Part shown: piece after piece, positions 7,826-17,328 of the stretch
Numbering within the stretch: the stretch's first letter is position 1
Layout of the letters: each line of letters opens with the position of its first letter
Assembly: GCA_902362775.1 (NCBI GenBank)
Contig: CABIXV010000009.1
Span: 786-56,717 of the forward strand
Direction of reading: 5' to 3'
Length of the DNA stretch: 55,932 nt
Source of the DNA: Clostridiales bacterium
GTDB taxonomy: Bacteria > Bacillota > Clostridia > Oscillospirales > Oscillospiraceae
Program-made: the position numbers and the translations under genes
The notes under the pieces: generated by a model
Told to the model about the DNA's origin: nothing
Database searches by the model: none
The model's input: only the letters and a program-made list of their open reading frames with translations

Positions 7826-9487
7826 ATGCAAAATTATCCTTTCTATGATGAGGCACTGGCCCTCACAAAAAAGCTGGTTTCCATTCCCAGCATGAATAAC
7901 TCCGATGGTGGGGAGCGTGCGGTGGCTGATTATATGGCCGCCTGGATTCGTGAGCTCCCCTACTTTAAGGCACATCCGGATCAAGTCATCACCCAGCCCC
8001 TAAAGAACGACCCTTATGACCGCATCAACGTGGTCGCCATCGCTTTTGGTTCCCGTAGTAACAGCAACGAAACTATCATCCTCCACGGCCACCACGATAC
8101 TGTGGGTATCGATGACTACGGCTCCATCAAGGAGTACGCCTTTGACTGCGACGCTCTGCCAGAGAAGATCAAGTCCATTACTAGCGACCCAGAGGTCCTG
8201 GCGGATATTGAGTCTGGAGAATGGATGTTTGGTCGCGGTTCTTCTGATATGAAATCGGGCGATGCGGTCAATATGGTGCTGATGCGGTATTTTACAGAAC
8301 ACCTGGATCAGTTTGATGGAAATTTGATCTTCATGACCAATCCTGTGGAAGAAAACCAGCATACCGGAATTATTGAGTCTCTAAATGTGCTGGAGGAGCT
8401 GAAGGCCAAGTATGGCTTAACCTACAAGATGGCCATGAACACCGACTTCATCTCCCCCGCCTTCCCCGGCGATACCGCCCACTACTTCCATGCCGGAGCG
8501 GTGGGAAAAATTCTGCCTTGCTTCTACATCATTGGTAAGCCCACCCATTCCGGTCAGGGCTTTGAGGGGTTTAGCGCCTCTATGGTAGCCGCTGAGATCA
8601 CCCGGAACATAGATATGCGTGCCGAGTTCAGCGACGTTTACAACGGCGAGTTCGCTATGCCCCCCACGGTGCTGAAGATGAGGGACCTGAAGCCTTCCTA
8701 CGACGTGCAGACCGCCTTCTCCGCTTTTGTGTACTTCAACTACTTCATCCATAATATGGAGATGGATGAGATTTTTGCCCGCCTGCGCAAGGTGGCCGAG
8801 GATGCCCTGAACACTGTGGATACCTACACAGATGAGCAGAATAAGGTCTACTGCAAGATGACCGGTGCCGACTACTACAAGCGTGAGTACCAACTGAAGG
8901 TCATGGAATACAGTGAGCTGTATGAGAAGGCCAAGGCCCTCAAGCCTGACGTGGACGAGGATATCCGTGCGATCACCAAACAATCGCTTGAGGAAAACCT
9001 GGACCGCCGCGAGCTGTGTCTGAAGATTGTAGAATATCTGGCAAATAATATTTTGAGTATTAATACACCCACAGTCATTTTGTTCCTGGCACCGCCCTAC
9101 TGCCCCCGAAATACACTGAAGCGCGAAATTCCGGAGGAAGGCGCGTTGTTAGACAGCGTAGTCGATCTGCTGAATCAGTTAGGCCAGGAGATGGGCGAGG
9201 AGCTGAAGATGATGCAGTTCTTCCCAGTGCTCACTGACAGCAGCTATCTGAAGCTGGATGACACCGACACCTCTATCAAGACTCTGGTGGACAACTTCCC
9301 TGACATGAAGGGCCACTATGACGTGCCCCTGGACCAAATTAAGCGGCTGAATATCCCCGCCTTCAACTTCGGCTGTCACGGCAAGGACGCCCATAAGTGG
9401 ACAGAGCGAGTCCATAAGGAGTATTCCTTCGGCAAATTACCCATTATTATGCTGCGCGTCTTGGAGAAATATCTTAACGAAAAATGA
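7826..9487 (+). CDS. RocB-like M20 family metallopeptidase
   Basis: Zinc-dependent M20 amidohydrolase, 553 residues, close in layout to RocB-type proteins of arginine-degrading Firmicutes (~550 aa). Motifs: LHGHHDTVG at residues 86-94 (HxD metal ligand block), WMFGRGSSDMKSGDA at 133-147 (second ligand Asp), and NPVEENQHTG at 172-181 (catalytic Glu pair). AAAGGAGG lies 10 nt upstream of ATG. It heads an operon with the GntR gene 73 nt downstream and is divergent from the TRAP cluster. Likely hydrolyses a short peptide or N-acyl/amidino amino acid in the cytoplasm; the exact substrate is unknown. Confidence 0.88.
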   Translation: MQNYPFYDEALALTKKLVSIPSMNNSDGGERAVADYMAAWIRELPYFKAHPDQVITQPLKNDPYDRINVVAIAFGSRSNSNETIILHGHHDTVGIDDYGSIKEYAFDCDALPEKIKSITSDPEVLADIESGEWMFGRGSSDMKSGDAVNMVLMRYFTEHLDQFDGNLIFMTNPVEENQHTGIIESLNVLEELKAKYGLTYKMAMNTDFISPAFPGDTAHYFHAGAVGKILPCFYIIGKPTHSGQGFEGFSASMVAAEITRNIDMRAEFSDVYNGEFAMPPTVLKMRDLKPSYDVQTAFSAFVYFNYFIHNMEMDEIFARLRKVAEDALNTVDTYTDEQNKVYCKMTGADYYKREYQLKVMEYSELYEKAKALKPDVDEDIRAITKQSLEENLDRRELCLKIVEYLANNILSINTPTVILFLAPPYCPRNTLKREIPEEGALLDSVVDLLNQLGQEMGEELKMMQFFPVLTDSSYLKLDDTDTSIKTLVDNFPDMKGHYDVPLDQIKRLNIPAFNFGCHGKDAHKWTERVHKEYSFGKLPIIMLRVLEKYLNEK

Positions 9488-9560
9488 TACCACCGCCTTG
9501 TCGGTAATATTCTGATCCCCAGTGCGTTTTTGGATACTAAGTTTAAGGAGCGAGTATTTC

Positions 9561-10232
9561 ATGCTGGAACCCCTGAAGAAAAATATGAAACTGTCAGACA
9601 AGGCATATCATGTACTGAGAAACGCCATTGTCTACAATGAGCTGGCTCCTGATGATGTATTGACAGAGGAAAAACTTTGCGCGGAACTGTCAATCAGCCG
9701 CACTACCGTTCGGGTTGCACTTCACCGACTAGTAGACGACGGATTGGCTGAAGTGCGTGGAAAAAGTGTGACAGTCTCCCGTCTAACGGAGGAGGACGCG
9801 GCAAGCATTAATGTTATTCGCCGGCCAATGGAGCTTCTGACTATAAACGAGCTGAGGGGACGAGTCACCCCCATGCTGATTCGCAAATTGCGCAATAGTA
9901 TTGAGGAACAGCAAAATTGCAAGATGGCCGATGCCGATGACTATATGTACTATATTCAGCAGGACTATGTCTTCCATACCGCGCTGGCAGAGGCGACCGG
10001 AAATCGCTTCCTTTGCGATGTGGTGGAACGGCTTAACACACACAGCACCCGCTGTCTGATACTCAGTACCACACTGCTTTCCTCCTATAAACCGGCTGTA
10101 GTTGAGCACACCGCCATTGTGGACGCCCTGGAACGAAAAGAATATGATCACGCCTATCAGGCAATGGATAACCATTTGCGGCAAATTGAGAAGAGGTACA
10201 TCGACCGGACGGAGCGAAAGAAGTTAGAATAA
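9561..10232 (+). CDS. GntR-family regulator (FCD type)
   Basis: Transcription factor of 223 residues. N-terminal winged helix with LTEEKLCAELSISRTTVRVALHRLVDDGL, the GntR signature; C-terminal all-helical FCD ligand domain with the metal/ligand residues of DYVFHTALAEATGN, EHTAIVDAL and MDNHLRQIE. ATG 9561 chosen because AAGGAG is 10 nt upstream; a GTG at 9522 is in frame but unsupported. Probable regulator of its own operon and the divergent TRAP operon through the two TGTATACA sites. Confidence 0.92.
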   Translation: MLEPLKKNMKLSDKAYHVLRNAIVYNELAPDDVLTEEKLCAELSISRTTVRVALHRLVDDGLAEVRGKSVTVSRLTEEDAASINVIRRPMELLTINELRGRVTPMLIRKLRNSIEEQQNCKMADADDYMYYIQQDYVFHTALAEATGNRFLCDVVERLNTHSTRCLILSTTLLSSYKPAVVEHTAIVDALERKEYDHAYQAMDNHLRQIEKRYIDRTERKKLE

Positions 10233-10281
10233 ATATTATTCAATTAAGAGGTAAGCTTTAAGATATCGTTCCGGAATATGA

Positions 10282-10320
10282 AACGAGAGCAGCAATCCAT
10301 ATCAGATTGCTGCTCTCGTT
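10282..10320 (+). terminator. Terminator after the GntR gene
   Basis: A 16-bp perfect stem, AACGAGAGCAGCAATC (10282-10297) with its complement at 10305-10320, 7-nt loop, followed by CTCTTA. It lies in the 303-nt gap between convergent genes and may serve both. The remaining part of the gap shows no gene. Confidence 0.8.
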
Positions 10321-10535
10321 CTCTTATAACACTTCAAATTCATATTCTTCAGACTGAAAGAAAATTGCGTGATATGATTCAGAGCCTCCACAAAGGCGTT
10401 TGTCACAGGTCCATTGAAGTAATTCAATGCTCTGTTATGTACTGCCGATGCAGGTTATTTGCGCTGCCTGATATTCCAAATCACAGGCAGCTCTTTCTCC
10501 AAATTATTTGAGGCAATCATGCCTTATACTCAGCT

Positions 10536-11351
10536 TCACTTGTTTTTTTCCAGATAATCGTTTAGCTCTGTGTTGAGGATATCGGTAATAAACATATGCC
10601 CAGGGGCATGTGTAATGACAACGGGTGGCTTCGCGTTCTCTACTGCAGCTTGAGGAGTGACTCCGCAGGGCCAAAATACCGGTATTTCTCCCTCCCGAAT
10701 TTCGACAGGATCGCCGTAGTCTGGCTTCATCACATCCTTAACGCCTACCTTCTCAGGATCACCGATCTGGACCGGAGCACCGTGAACATTCGGCATTTTT
10801 ACTGTAATGTCGTAGGCTACTTTGGCCTGTTCCGGGGTCATAGGGCGCATGGAGCACACCATGGGTCCTTCAAACGGTCCCGCCTTTACAGTCTGAATAT
10901 TGGTCTTGTACATAGGCACATTGCAGCCCTGCTCAATATGACGCACGGGGAGGCCTGCGGCCATGAGCGCCTCCTCAAAGGAAAAGGAGCACCCGATTAG
11001 GAAGCCCACATACCCAGCCTTCCAGTATGCAGAGGCATCAGTCAGCTCCTTGGTGAACACCCCGTTCTCATACACTCGGTAACGGGGGATGTCGGTGACA
11101 ATGTTTCCGCCCTGTCCCATGGCGTGGGTCTCTGGGGTGCCTCGAATGATTTCCAGCACTGGGCAGGGAAATGGGTTTTTCCGCGTGTACTCCTCAAAGT
11201 CGTCGGCGTACTCCGGAGGTAGGATCACCAAGTTAGCCTGGGCGTAGCCCCGGCACATACCGGCGGTAGGAAAGTCAATGACACCCTGACGAATTAACTG
11301 GCGGACTTCAGAGGGTTTCTTGTCTATATAAGGGGTAATGTCAAAGGCCAT
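10536..11351 (-). CDS. ycsI: YcsI-family putative hydro-lyase (DUF1445)
   Basis: 271-residue protein of the DUF1445/YcsI family, annotated elsewhere as putative hydro-lyase and related to D-glutamate cyclase. Seen: GFLIGCSFSFEEAL, VPMYKTNIQT, GPMVCSMRPM and PVFWPCGVTPQAAV, ending ITHAPGHMFITD, all family hallmarks. Start ATG 11351 is used because AGAAAGG is 9 nt upstream; ATG 11360 gives three more residues. Last gene of the 5-oxoproline operon, as in the B. subtilis ycsF-ycsG-ycsI-kip region, so it probably acts on 5-oxoproline, D-glutamate or a related metabolite. Confidence 0.9.
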   Translation of the reverse strand: MAFDITPYIDKKPSEVRQLIRQGVIDFPTAGMCRGYAQANLVILPPEYADDFEEYTRKNPFPCPVLEIIRGTPETHAMGQGGNIVTDIPRYRVYENGVFTKELTDASAYWKAGYVGFLIGCSFSFEEALMAAGLPVRHIEQGCNVPMYKTNIQTVKAGPFEGPMVCSMRPMTPEQAKVAYDITVKMPNVHGAPVQIGDPEKVGVKDVMKPDYGDPVEIREGEIPVFWPCGVTPQAAVENAKPPVVITHAPGHMFITDILNTELNDYLEKNK

Positions 11352-11406
11352 AATTATCATCCTTTCTGTCCTGTGGCCCCACCCGACAGAGGCAGGGCTA
11401 CATTGA

Positions 11407-12348
11407 TCACATATCCAGGGACCGGCGCAGGGTGCGCAGGGCAGCGCGTTGGTTGAGGAGAGCCTCCTGCGCGGTCTGAATGGACACTCTCTCAAACTTC
11501 ACCTTGTCCCCCGCCTTTATCTGGCTCAGGAGGCGGAAGTCGGCGGAGATCACGTTCGCGATCTTGGTATAGCCACCAGTGGTCTGACGGTCAGCCATCA
11601 TGATGATGGGTTTCCCCTCCGTGGGCACCTGAATGGCTCCAAAGGCGATGCCATCAGAAATAATGTTGCCATCGGTAACATGCTGGATGGGCATTCCGTC
11701 CAAGCGGCAGCCCATACGGTCAAACTCATTGGTCACCGAGTAGGTTTCCCTCAGAAATGTGGCAATACCTGAGTCAGTAAACGCATCGTCCTGAGGTCCC
11801 ATAACTACCCGCAGGGTGTACACGGGGTGTGGGATGAACTCTGGGTAGATATACCGCTCGGACAGGTTCTTAGGGATGCCGGGGGCCCGGAAGCCTATTA
11901 CATCGTCCTTTTGAAGCTTTCTCCCCCCTAGGCCTCCGATCTTGGCCTTCAAGTAGGTGGAGCGGCTGCCCATGACCTCGGGAATGTCCAAACCTCCGGC
12001 AAACGCGATGTAGGCCCGGCAACCTGTCTTAGGGGCCTGAAAACGGAGTGTCTGACCTGCCTGGACAGTTACCGCTCGATAGGTTGGTACCACCTGTCCA
12101 TCTAGAGCGGCCATCAGGTCCCCGCCAGTGATGGCGATGGTGTTGGCCGCGTCAAAGCGCAGCTGTGGGCCCAGCATAGTGCACTCCAGCACCGCTTCAT
12201 CCTCCGGGTTTCCCACCAAAATATTAGCGACGGCCGCCGCTCGGGGGTCCATGACTCCGGAAACGGGCACGCCGAACTGCTGATAGCCAACGCGCCCCAT
12301 GTCCTGCACCGTAGTTAACAAGCCGGGGTTCAATACCATGATGCTCAT
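11407..12348 (-). CDS. pxpC: 5-oxoprolinase subunit C (KipA)
   Basis: Subunit of the ATP-dependent 5-oxoprolinase PxpABC, which opens 5-oxo-L-proline to L-glutamate. 313 residues of the biotin-dependent carboxyltransferase-like fold: LLTTVQDMGRVGYQQFGVPVSGVMD, GGLDIPEVMGSRSTYLKAKIGGLGGR and MADRQTTGGYTKIANV are diagnostic. ATG 12348 overlaps the pxpB stop (12345) as ATGA. A longer in-frame start at 12381 lies inside pxpB and is not needed. Confidence 0.95.
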   Translation of the reverse strand: MSIMVLNPGLLTTVQDMGRVGYQQFGVPVSGVMDPRAAAVANILVGNPEDEAVLECTMLGPQLRFDAANTIAITGGDLMAALDGQVVPTYRAVTVQAGQTLRFQAPKTGCRAYIAFAGGLDIPEVMGSRSTYLKAKIGGLGGRKLQKDDVIGFRAPGIPKNLSERYIYPEFIPHPVYTLRVVMGPQDDAFTDSGIATFLRETYSVTNEFDRMGCRLDGMPIQHVTDGNIISDGIAFGAIQVPTEGKPIIMMADRQTTGGYTKIANVISADFRLLSQIKAGDKVKFERVSIQTAQEALLNQRAALRTLRRSLDM

Positions 12349-13082
12349 TGTCCCCCCTCCTTTCTGGGGTGGCGCTTGCACACATAGGTGCCCGCCGCCT
12401 CTTGGGCGGCGATGGCGTCAAACTCCGCCTGGGTAATGGAATAGAATTTGATGTACTCACCAGCCTTGGGGAGGATGGGCTCCGCCCGGTCCGGTTGGTA
12501 CATACGCACCGGGGTCTTACCGATGAGCTGCCAGCCGCCTGGGGAGTCGATGGGGTACACGCCGGTCTGAGAACCCGCGATCCCCACTGACCCAGCGGGG
12601 ATCTTCACCCGTGGTTGCTTCAGGCGGGGGGCAGCGATCTCCTCGCTCATGCCGCCCAGGTAGGTAAAGCCTGGGGTGAAGCCCAGCATATAGATGAGGT
12701 ATTCGGTGGAGGTATGAATTTTGATGACCTCCTCCGGGGTTTTTTTGTTATGCTCTGCGACAAACTCCAGATCAGGCCCAGCTTCCCCGCCATAGAGGAC
12801 AGGAATCTCCAGCACGTCGCTGGGGGGAATCTGAATGTTGGAAAGCTGGCCCATCAGCCCCTTGAGTTCCTTCACCAGGTCATCATAGAGAATGATGCCA
12901 GGATCGTAATGGACCATGAGGGAGCGGTAGGTGGGAACCGTCTCGGTAATGCCAGGGATCCTGCTCTCCTCCAGGGCAATGTTAAAGGCGCGGATCTGAG
13001 CGTTAATAGCCGGGCTAATCTCATTGCCGAACTCCACCGTCACAGAGGTATCCCCGGAGAGGAGAAATTTCACTTCAGCCAT
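12345..13082 (-). CDS. pxpB: 5-oxoprolinase subunit B (KipI)
   Basis: 245-residue partner of PxpC. Seen: LSGDTSVTVEFGNEISPAIN, the YRSLMVHYDP segment, YLLGFTPGF-like YMLGFTPGFTYLGGM, PRVKIPAGSVGIAGSQTGVYP and SPGGWQLIGKTP, all KipI/PxpB hallmarks. Start ATG 13082 has AAGGAG 6 nt upstream; the extra ten residues from 13112 are not conserved. Homologues in B. subtilis also inhibit sporulation kinase KinA (KipI); the operon context here favours the metabolic role. Confidence 0.95.
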   Translation of the reverse strand: MAEVKFLLSGDTSVTVEFGNEISPAINAQIRAFNIALEESRIPGITETVPTYRSLMVHYDPGIILYDDLVKELKGLMGQLSNIQIPPSDVLEIPVLYGGEAGPDLEFVAEHNKKTPEEVIKIHTSTEYLIYMLGFTPGFTYLGGMSEEIAAPRLKQPRVKIPAGSVGIAGSQTGVYPIDSPGGWQLIGKTPVRMYQPDRAEPILPKAGEYIKFYSITQAEFDAIAAQEAAGTYVCKRHPRKEGGQ

Positions 13083-13151
13083 ATACGGCTCCTTTCTGTT
13101 CCAGTCCGGCAAGCCCGCATAACGCAGGTTTTCCGGATATCTGTTATCCTC

Positions 13152-14426
13152 TTAGCCAAATAGCTGCAAAATATTGGGAACAGTCTGTATACCAGAGTAC
13201 AAGGAGACAGCCACCACTACTACGCCCAGCACGATCAGCGGCATGGGGTGTTTGTACTCCTCACCCACAATACGCTTGCTGCGGCTGGCGATAAGCATGA
13301 CACCCAAAGTAATAGGCAGAATCAGGCCATTAAAGGCGCCGGCGACAATCAAAAGCCCAGCAGCATTGCCCACAATCACCATCATCAGGGTGGAGAAGGC
13401 AATAAAGCCCACCACAAATTGCCGCTCATATTTAGCGATGAAGGGGTGCAGGGTTTTCAGAAACGAGACTGAGGTATATGCCGCGCCCACCACAGAGGAC
13501 ACGCCGGCGGAGAATAGGCACAGACCAAATAAGCGGTAACCAAAGTCACCGGCGGCCAGGCGAAATGCCTCGGCAGCGGGATTGCCGCCACTGGCAGCGT
13601 CAGTAATAATTTTAGCGTTTTCCGCCAGCCACTGGGAACCCTCCATGCAGGTGCCTAATACCGCCAGGAACAGCAGAATCCTCACGATGCCAGAGGTACC
13701 ACAGCCTTGGATGACACTTTTACGTACATGGCCCACGTTCTCCGGGCCAGAGATACCAGCGTCCAGCAGGCGGTGCGCGCCTGAGAACGCGATGTAACCG
13801 CCACAGGATCCGCCCAATAGAGTGGTCAGCGCAGTAAACATCTTGTTATCCGGATTAAACAAATAGTCCACACGTGTCAGCCCATGGGCAACCTGGTCCA
13901 TGGGGGGCTGAGAGATGATGGCCACCACCAGAACAGTGACAAGGATAACAGCAGCTAGAATCGTGGCTACCTTATCCATGATAGTTTTGGCATTCTTATT
14001 GATAAAAATGATGATCCCCAAACAGCCCGCAACAACGGCCCCTGCCTTCTGGTCCAAACCAATCATGGCGTTGAATCCCAAGGCCACACCGCCTACGTTG
14101 CCTACGTTGAAGGCTAAACCGCCAATGGCCACCAAAATGGCAATGACCACGCCCAAACCAGGCAGCAGCTTGTTAGCTACATCCTGGGCGCGCATTTGGG
14201 AGACAGAAACCACAGACCAAATGTTCATCTGGGCGGTGATATCCATGACAATAGCCAGCACAATGACTAGGGCTAAAGCCGCTCCGTGCTGGGCGGTAAA
14301 GGTGGACGTCTGGGTTAGGAAGCCGGGGCCAATGGCCGAGGTGGCCATCAGGAAGGCGGCACCGAAGAGCACCGATCGGCTGGGTTTTGCCGAGGACTGA
14401 TTCAGGATGTTAGGCTCCTTACTCAT
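13152..14426 (-). CDS. ycsG: NRAMP-family transporter of the pxp operon (YcsG-like), metal motif absent
   Basis: Integral membrane protein, 424 residues, about eleven hydrophobic segments, of the NRAMP fold. In metal-transporting NRAMPs helix 1 carries DPGN and helix 6 carries MPH. Here helix 1 reads AIGPGFLTQT (residues 31-40) and the helix-6 region GGSCGGYIAFSGAHR (205-219), so the metal-coordinating Asp, Asn and Met are missing. Its place between pxpA and pxpB suggests it imports 5-oxoproline or a related small molecule rather than Mn2+/Fe2+. The gene is conserved at this position in B. subtilis (ycsG). Substrate assignment is inference. Confidence 0.88.
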   Translation of the reverse strand: MSKEPNILNQSSAKPSRSVLFGAAFLMATSAIGPGFLTQTSTFTAQHGAALALVIVLAIVMDITAQMNIWSVVSVSQMRAQDVANKLLPGLGVVIAILVAIGGLAFNVGNVGGVALGFNAMIGLDQKAGAVVAGCLGIIIFINKNAKTIMDKVATILAAVILVTVLVVAIISQPPMDQVAHGLTRVDYLFNPDNKMFTALTTLLGGSCGGYIAFSGAHRLLDAGISGPENVGHVRKSVIQGCGTSGIVRILLFLAVLGTCMEGSQWLAENAKIITDAASGGNPAAEAFRLAAGDFGYRLFGLCLFSAGVSSVVGAAYTSVSFLKTLHPFIAKYERQFVVGFIAFSTLMMVIVGNAAGLLIVAGAFNGLILPITLGVMLIASRSKRIVGEEYKHPMPLIVLGVVVVAVSLYSGIQTVPNILQLFG

Positions 14427-14478
14427 AATGTACCTCCCATGATATGAAATTTAGGGATTTCTCTCCTCATACACTCGG

Positions 14479-15246
14479 TCACACAATCTCAGCAATGGGG
14501 GCAATCTCCACCCCCTGGGCGCTGAGGGAGGCCCGGATGTTCTTGACAAATTCCACCGCAGAGGGGTTGTCACCGTGGACACAGATAGAGTGGGCGTCAA
14601 TGGATACCTCCTCGCCGGTGATGGCGGTGACCTTGCCCTCAGTGACCATGCGGATGGTGCGGGCAATGGCCTCGTCCTTGTCATGGATCACCGCGCCAGG
14701 CTGTTTCCGGGGTACTAGGGAGCCGTCCGCCTGATAGGCTCGGTCGGCGAAAACCTCACTGGCTACCCGTAGGCCCATCTGCCTTCCAGCCTCCAGCATC
14801 TTGCTTCCCGCCAGCCCCATGAGAATGATATTTTTGTCCACCTCAACGATGGCCTCAGCAATGGCCAAGGACAGATCCATATCCTTGGCAGCCATATTGT
14901 ACAAGGAGCCATGAGGCTTGCAGTGCTGCAACTTTACTCCGTGGGCCGCAGTGAACGCCATCAGCGCGCCCAACTGATACTGGATGTACGCTTTGACCTC
15001 TTTGGGAGAACACACCATGTTCCGGCGGCCAAAGCCCATAAGATCGGGGTAGCCGGGATGCGCGCCTACCGCCACGCCAGCAGATTTGGCGGCGGCCACC
15101 GTCTTGTCCATCACTAGAGGATCGCCGGCGTGATAGCCACAGGCCACATTAGCAGAGGATACATACTGGATAACCTCGCTGTCCAGGCCAATGGTATAGG
15201 CACCGAAACTCTCGCCCAAGTCGCTGTTCAGATCTACTTTGCACAT
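14479..15246 (-). CDS. pxpA: 5-oxoprolinase subunit A (LamB/YcsF family)
   Basis: 255-residue PxpA, the LamB/YcsF family TIM-barrel-like subunit. Seen: [20 protein letters not shown], the conserved [13 protein letters not shown] block, [24 protein letters not shown] and [20 protein letters not shown] 15246 was chosen because AAGGAGG is 8 nt upstream and the family starts here; the longer frame to 15306 is spurious. First gene of the minus-strand operon pxpA-ycsG-pxpB-pxpC-ycsI. Confidence 0.96.
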   Translation of the reverse strand: MCKVDLNSDLGESFGAYTIGLDSEVIQYVSSANVACGYHAGDPLVMDKTVAAAKSAGVAVGAHPGYPDLMGFGRRNMVCSPKEVKAYIQYQLGALMAFTAAHGVKLQHCKPHGSLYNMAAKDMDLSLAIAEAIVEVDKNIILMGLAGSKMLEAGRQMGLRVASEVFADRAYQADGSLVPRKQPGAVIHDKDEAIARTIRMVTEGKVTAITGEEVSIDAHSICVHGDNPSAVEFVKNIRASLSAQGVEIAPIAEIV

Positions 15247-15453
15247 AAACATACCTCCTTTTTTCTTAATATATATAAATTTAGCACAAAACCAGCATAT
15301 AAGCAAGAGCTAAAAATGATGAATTTAAACTAATCTCGTTTTATTGTCCAAGGGCACAATTTAGGCAGGGCGTCTGTCTCGATCAGTGTTTCATCATCCG
15401 CTCTTTTCTTTTAACTTTTTCTTAAATTCTTTACCCAATTATATTAAAAAAAT

Positions 15454-15465
15454 AGTGAATTCACT
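15454..15465. promoter_or_regulatory. 12-bp palindrome upstream of pxpA
   Basis: AGTGAATTCACT is a perfect palindrome about 190 nt upstream of pxpA, in an AT-rich 350-nt intergenic stretch (15247-15599) that otherwise shows no gene. It could be an operator for the pxp operon; no second copy was noticed. Confidence 0.3.
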
Positions 15466-15599
15466 TAAAAACGAATCGTAGTCAAGATATGGACACCATT
15501 CAAAAAATTGTATCATCTTCATCTTAACATATGCAGTCATGGGGGCCCATAGCTGGCCAATAAAGTTATGGTAAGGCATACTACTTTTTAACAGACGCA

Positions 15600-15638
15600 A
15601 AGAAGCCCTGGCACCATTTTATGGTTCCAGGGCTTCTT
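15600..15638 (-). terminator. Terminator downstream of tRNA-Val
   Basis: A 12-bp stem (AAGAAGCCCTGG at 15600-15611 with CCAGGGCTTCTT at 15627-15638) directly follows the tRNA 3' end on the minus strand; the continuation reads TTTGCGTCTGTT. Confidence 0.7.
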
Positions 15639-15640
15639 GT

Positions 15641-15716
15641 TGGTGGACGATACAGGACTTGAACCTGTGACCTCCCGCACGTCAAGCGGATGCTCTACCA
15701 GCTGAGCTAATCGTCC
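15641..15716 (-). tRNA. tRNA-Val (GAC)
   Basis: Minus-strand cloverleaf: acceptor GGACGAT/ATCGTCC, D-arm GCTCAGCTGGTAGAGC, anticodon stem TCCGC/GCGGG with loop TTGACGT (anticodon GAC), T-arm ACAGGTTCAAGTCCTGT. Discriminator A and the CCA end are encoded. Confidence 0.95.
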
Positions 15717-15839
15717 AGACAGCGAAGATTATTATAACTGCTGTTCCCCTCCTTGTCAACCTATTTCCAAAGAATTTCCACAAATCTTTTTTTGGTATCC
15801 CGGTACCGGGAAAATTCTCTGTAAAAAGGAGACGAGCTG

Positions 15840-15848
15840 TGGTATAAT
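15840..15848 (+). promoter_or_regulatory. Extended -10 promoter of pgi
   Basis: TGGTATAAT matches an extended -10 element (TGn plus TATAAT at 15843-15848), about 40 nt before the pgi start. No good -35 is seen, which is usual for extended -10 promoters. Confidence 0.65.
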
Positions 15849-15889
15849 TTGTTTTGTAGGATCTCATTTTCTCACAGGAGGAATACGAT

Positions 15890-17215
15890 ATGTTGAAATT
15901 GGACCTATCCAAGGCATCCCCCTTCCTGCCACAGGACTATGTGACCAGTCGGCAGGACAAGCTTGAAAAAGCTGCCTCCATGTTGTCCAGCCACAGCGGA
16001 CCTGGCGGCGAATTTACCGGCTGGGTGGACCTGCCCCGGGACTATGATAAAGAGGAATTTGCCCGCATCAAGGCCGCCGCGCGGAAGATCCAGCAGCAGT
16101 CCCAGGTACTGGTGGTCATCGGGATCGGTGGTTCCTATCTGGGCGCCCGGGCCGTCATTGAGCTACTGGCCTCTCCCAACTATAATCTGAAGAAAAAGGA
16201 CACGCCCGATATTTACTTTGCTGGCAATGGACTGTCTACTGACAGCTTGCTGGAGCTCATCGCCCTCATCGGTGACCGGGACTTTTCTGTCAACGTCATC
16301 TCTAAGTCTGGTACTACCACGGAACCAGCTGTGGCCTTCCGTATCTTCAAAGCCATGCTGGAGGAGAAATACGGCAAAGAGGGAGCCCGTGGGCGTATCT
16401 ATGCCACTACAGATGCCCGCCGCGGCGCCCTGAAGGGGCTGGCCGACGCGGAAGGATATGAGGAGTTCGTTGTACCCGACGCGGTGGGAGGCCGGTATTC
16501 TGTCCTTACCGCCGTGGGTCTGCTGCCCATCGCCGCCGCCGGTATCGACATCGACGCCCTGATGGGCGGCGCCCGTCTGGCTATGGAGGAGCTCTCCGCG
16601 GGTGGGCCGGAAAACCCCGCCTGGCAGTACGCCGCCGCCCGGCACGGCCTGTATCAGGCCGGAAAGAAGGTAGAGCTACTGGCCTGCTACGAGCCTCCCT
16701 TCCGCTTCTTTGCCGAGTGGTGGAAGCAGCTGTACGGAGAGAGTGAGGGCAAGGAGGGCAAAGGCCTCTTCCCTGCCAGCGTAGAATTTACTGCCGACCT
16801 CCACTCCATGGGCCAATATATCCAGGAGGGAGAGCGGCTCATGTTTGAAACTGTAGTTAAGTTTGCCCCCAAGGGGCAATTCATCATCCCCAACGATCCG
16901 GACAACGTGGACGGCCTCAATTTCCTGTCTGGAAAGCCCCTCTCCTTTGTGGCGGAGCAGGCTATGCGAGGCACTATCCTGGCCCATGTAGACGGCGGCG
17001 TCCCCAATGTGCTGATCGAACTGCCCGCCATTGGTGAGGCCTCGGTGGGATATCTCATCTATTTCTTCGAGTATGTGTGCGGCCTGTCCGGTCATCTGCT
17101 AGAGGTCAACCCCTTTGACCAGCCCGGTGTGGAGGCATATAAAAAGAATATGTTTGCTCTTTTAGGCAAGCCCGGTTATGAGGACTTGAAAGCCCAGTTA
17201 GAGACACGGCTCTAA
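15890..17215 (+). CDS. pgi: Glucose-6-phosphate isomerase
   Basis: Glycolytic enzyme interconverting glucose-6-P and fructose-6-P; 441 residues, the short form usual in Firmicutes (~450). Seen: [19 protein letters not shown] (phosphosugar-binding start), the [15 protein letters not shown] loop that binds phosphate, the catalytic-region [13 protein letters not shown] and LDQPGVE-type [13 protein letters not shown] near the C-terminus. Ribosome site CAGGAGG precedes ATG 15890. Single-gene unit with its own promoter. Confidence 0.98.
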   Translation: MLKLDLSKASPFLPQDYVTSRQDKLEKAASMLSSHSGPGGEFTGWVDLPRDYDKEEFARIKAAARKIQQQSQVLVVIGIGGSYLGARAVIELLASPNYNLKKKDTPDIYFAGNGLSTDSLLELIALIGDRDFSVNVISKSGTTTEPAVAFRIFKAMLEEKYGKEGARGRIYATTDARRGALKGLADAEGYEEFVVPDAVGGRYSVLTAVGLLPIAAAGIDIDALMGGARLAMEELSAGGPENPAWQYAAARHGLYQAGKKVELLACYEPPFRFFAEWWKQLYGESEGKEGKGLFPASVEFTADLHSMGQYIQEGERLMFETVVKFAPKGQFIIPNDPDNVDGLNFLSGKPLSFVAEQAMRGTILAHVDGGVPNVLIELPAIGEASVGYLIYFFEYVCGLSGHLLEVNPFDQPGVEAYKKNMFALLGKPGYEDLKAQLETRL

Positions 17216-17273
17216 GCTTGTCACAAAAAATTCACGATAATCCGGTTGAAAAACTGGGCGTGATATGGTAAAG

Positions 17274-17282
17274 TGTTATACA
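17274..17282 (+). promoter_or_regulatory. Extended -10 promoter of the P-loop gene
   Basis: TGTTATACA (TGn plus TATACA at 17277-17282) lies about 50 nt before the start of the small P-loop protein. Confidence 0.5.
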
Positions 17283-17328
17283 AGAACGGGGAGGTTCCCC
17301 ACGTCAATTCGTTTAAGGAGTGATACAC

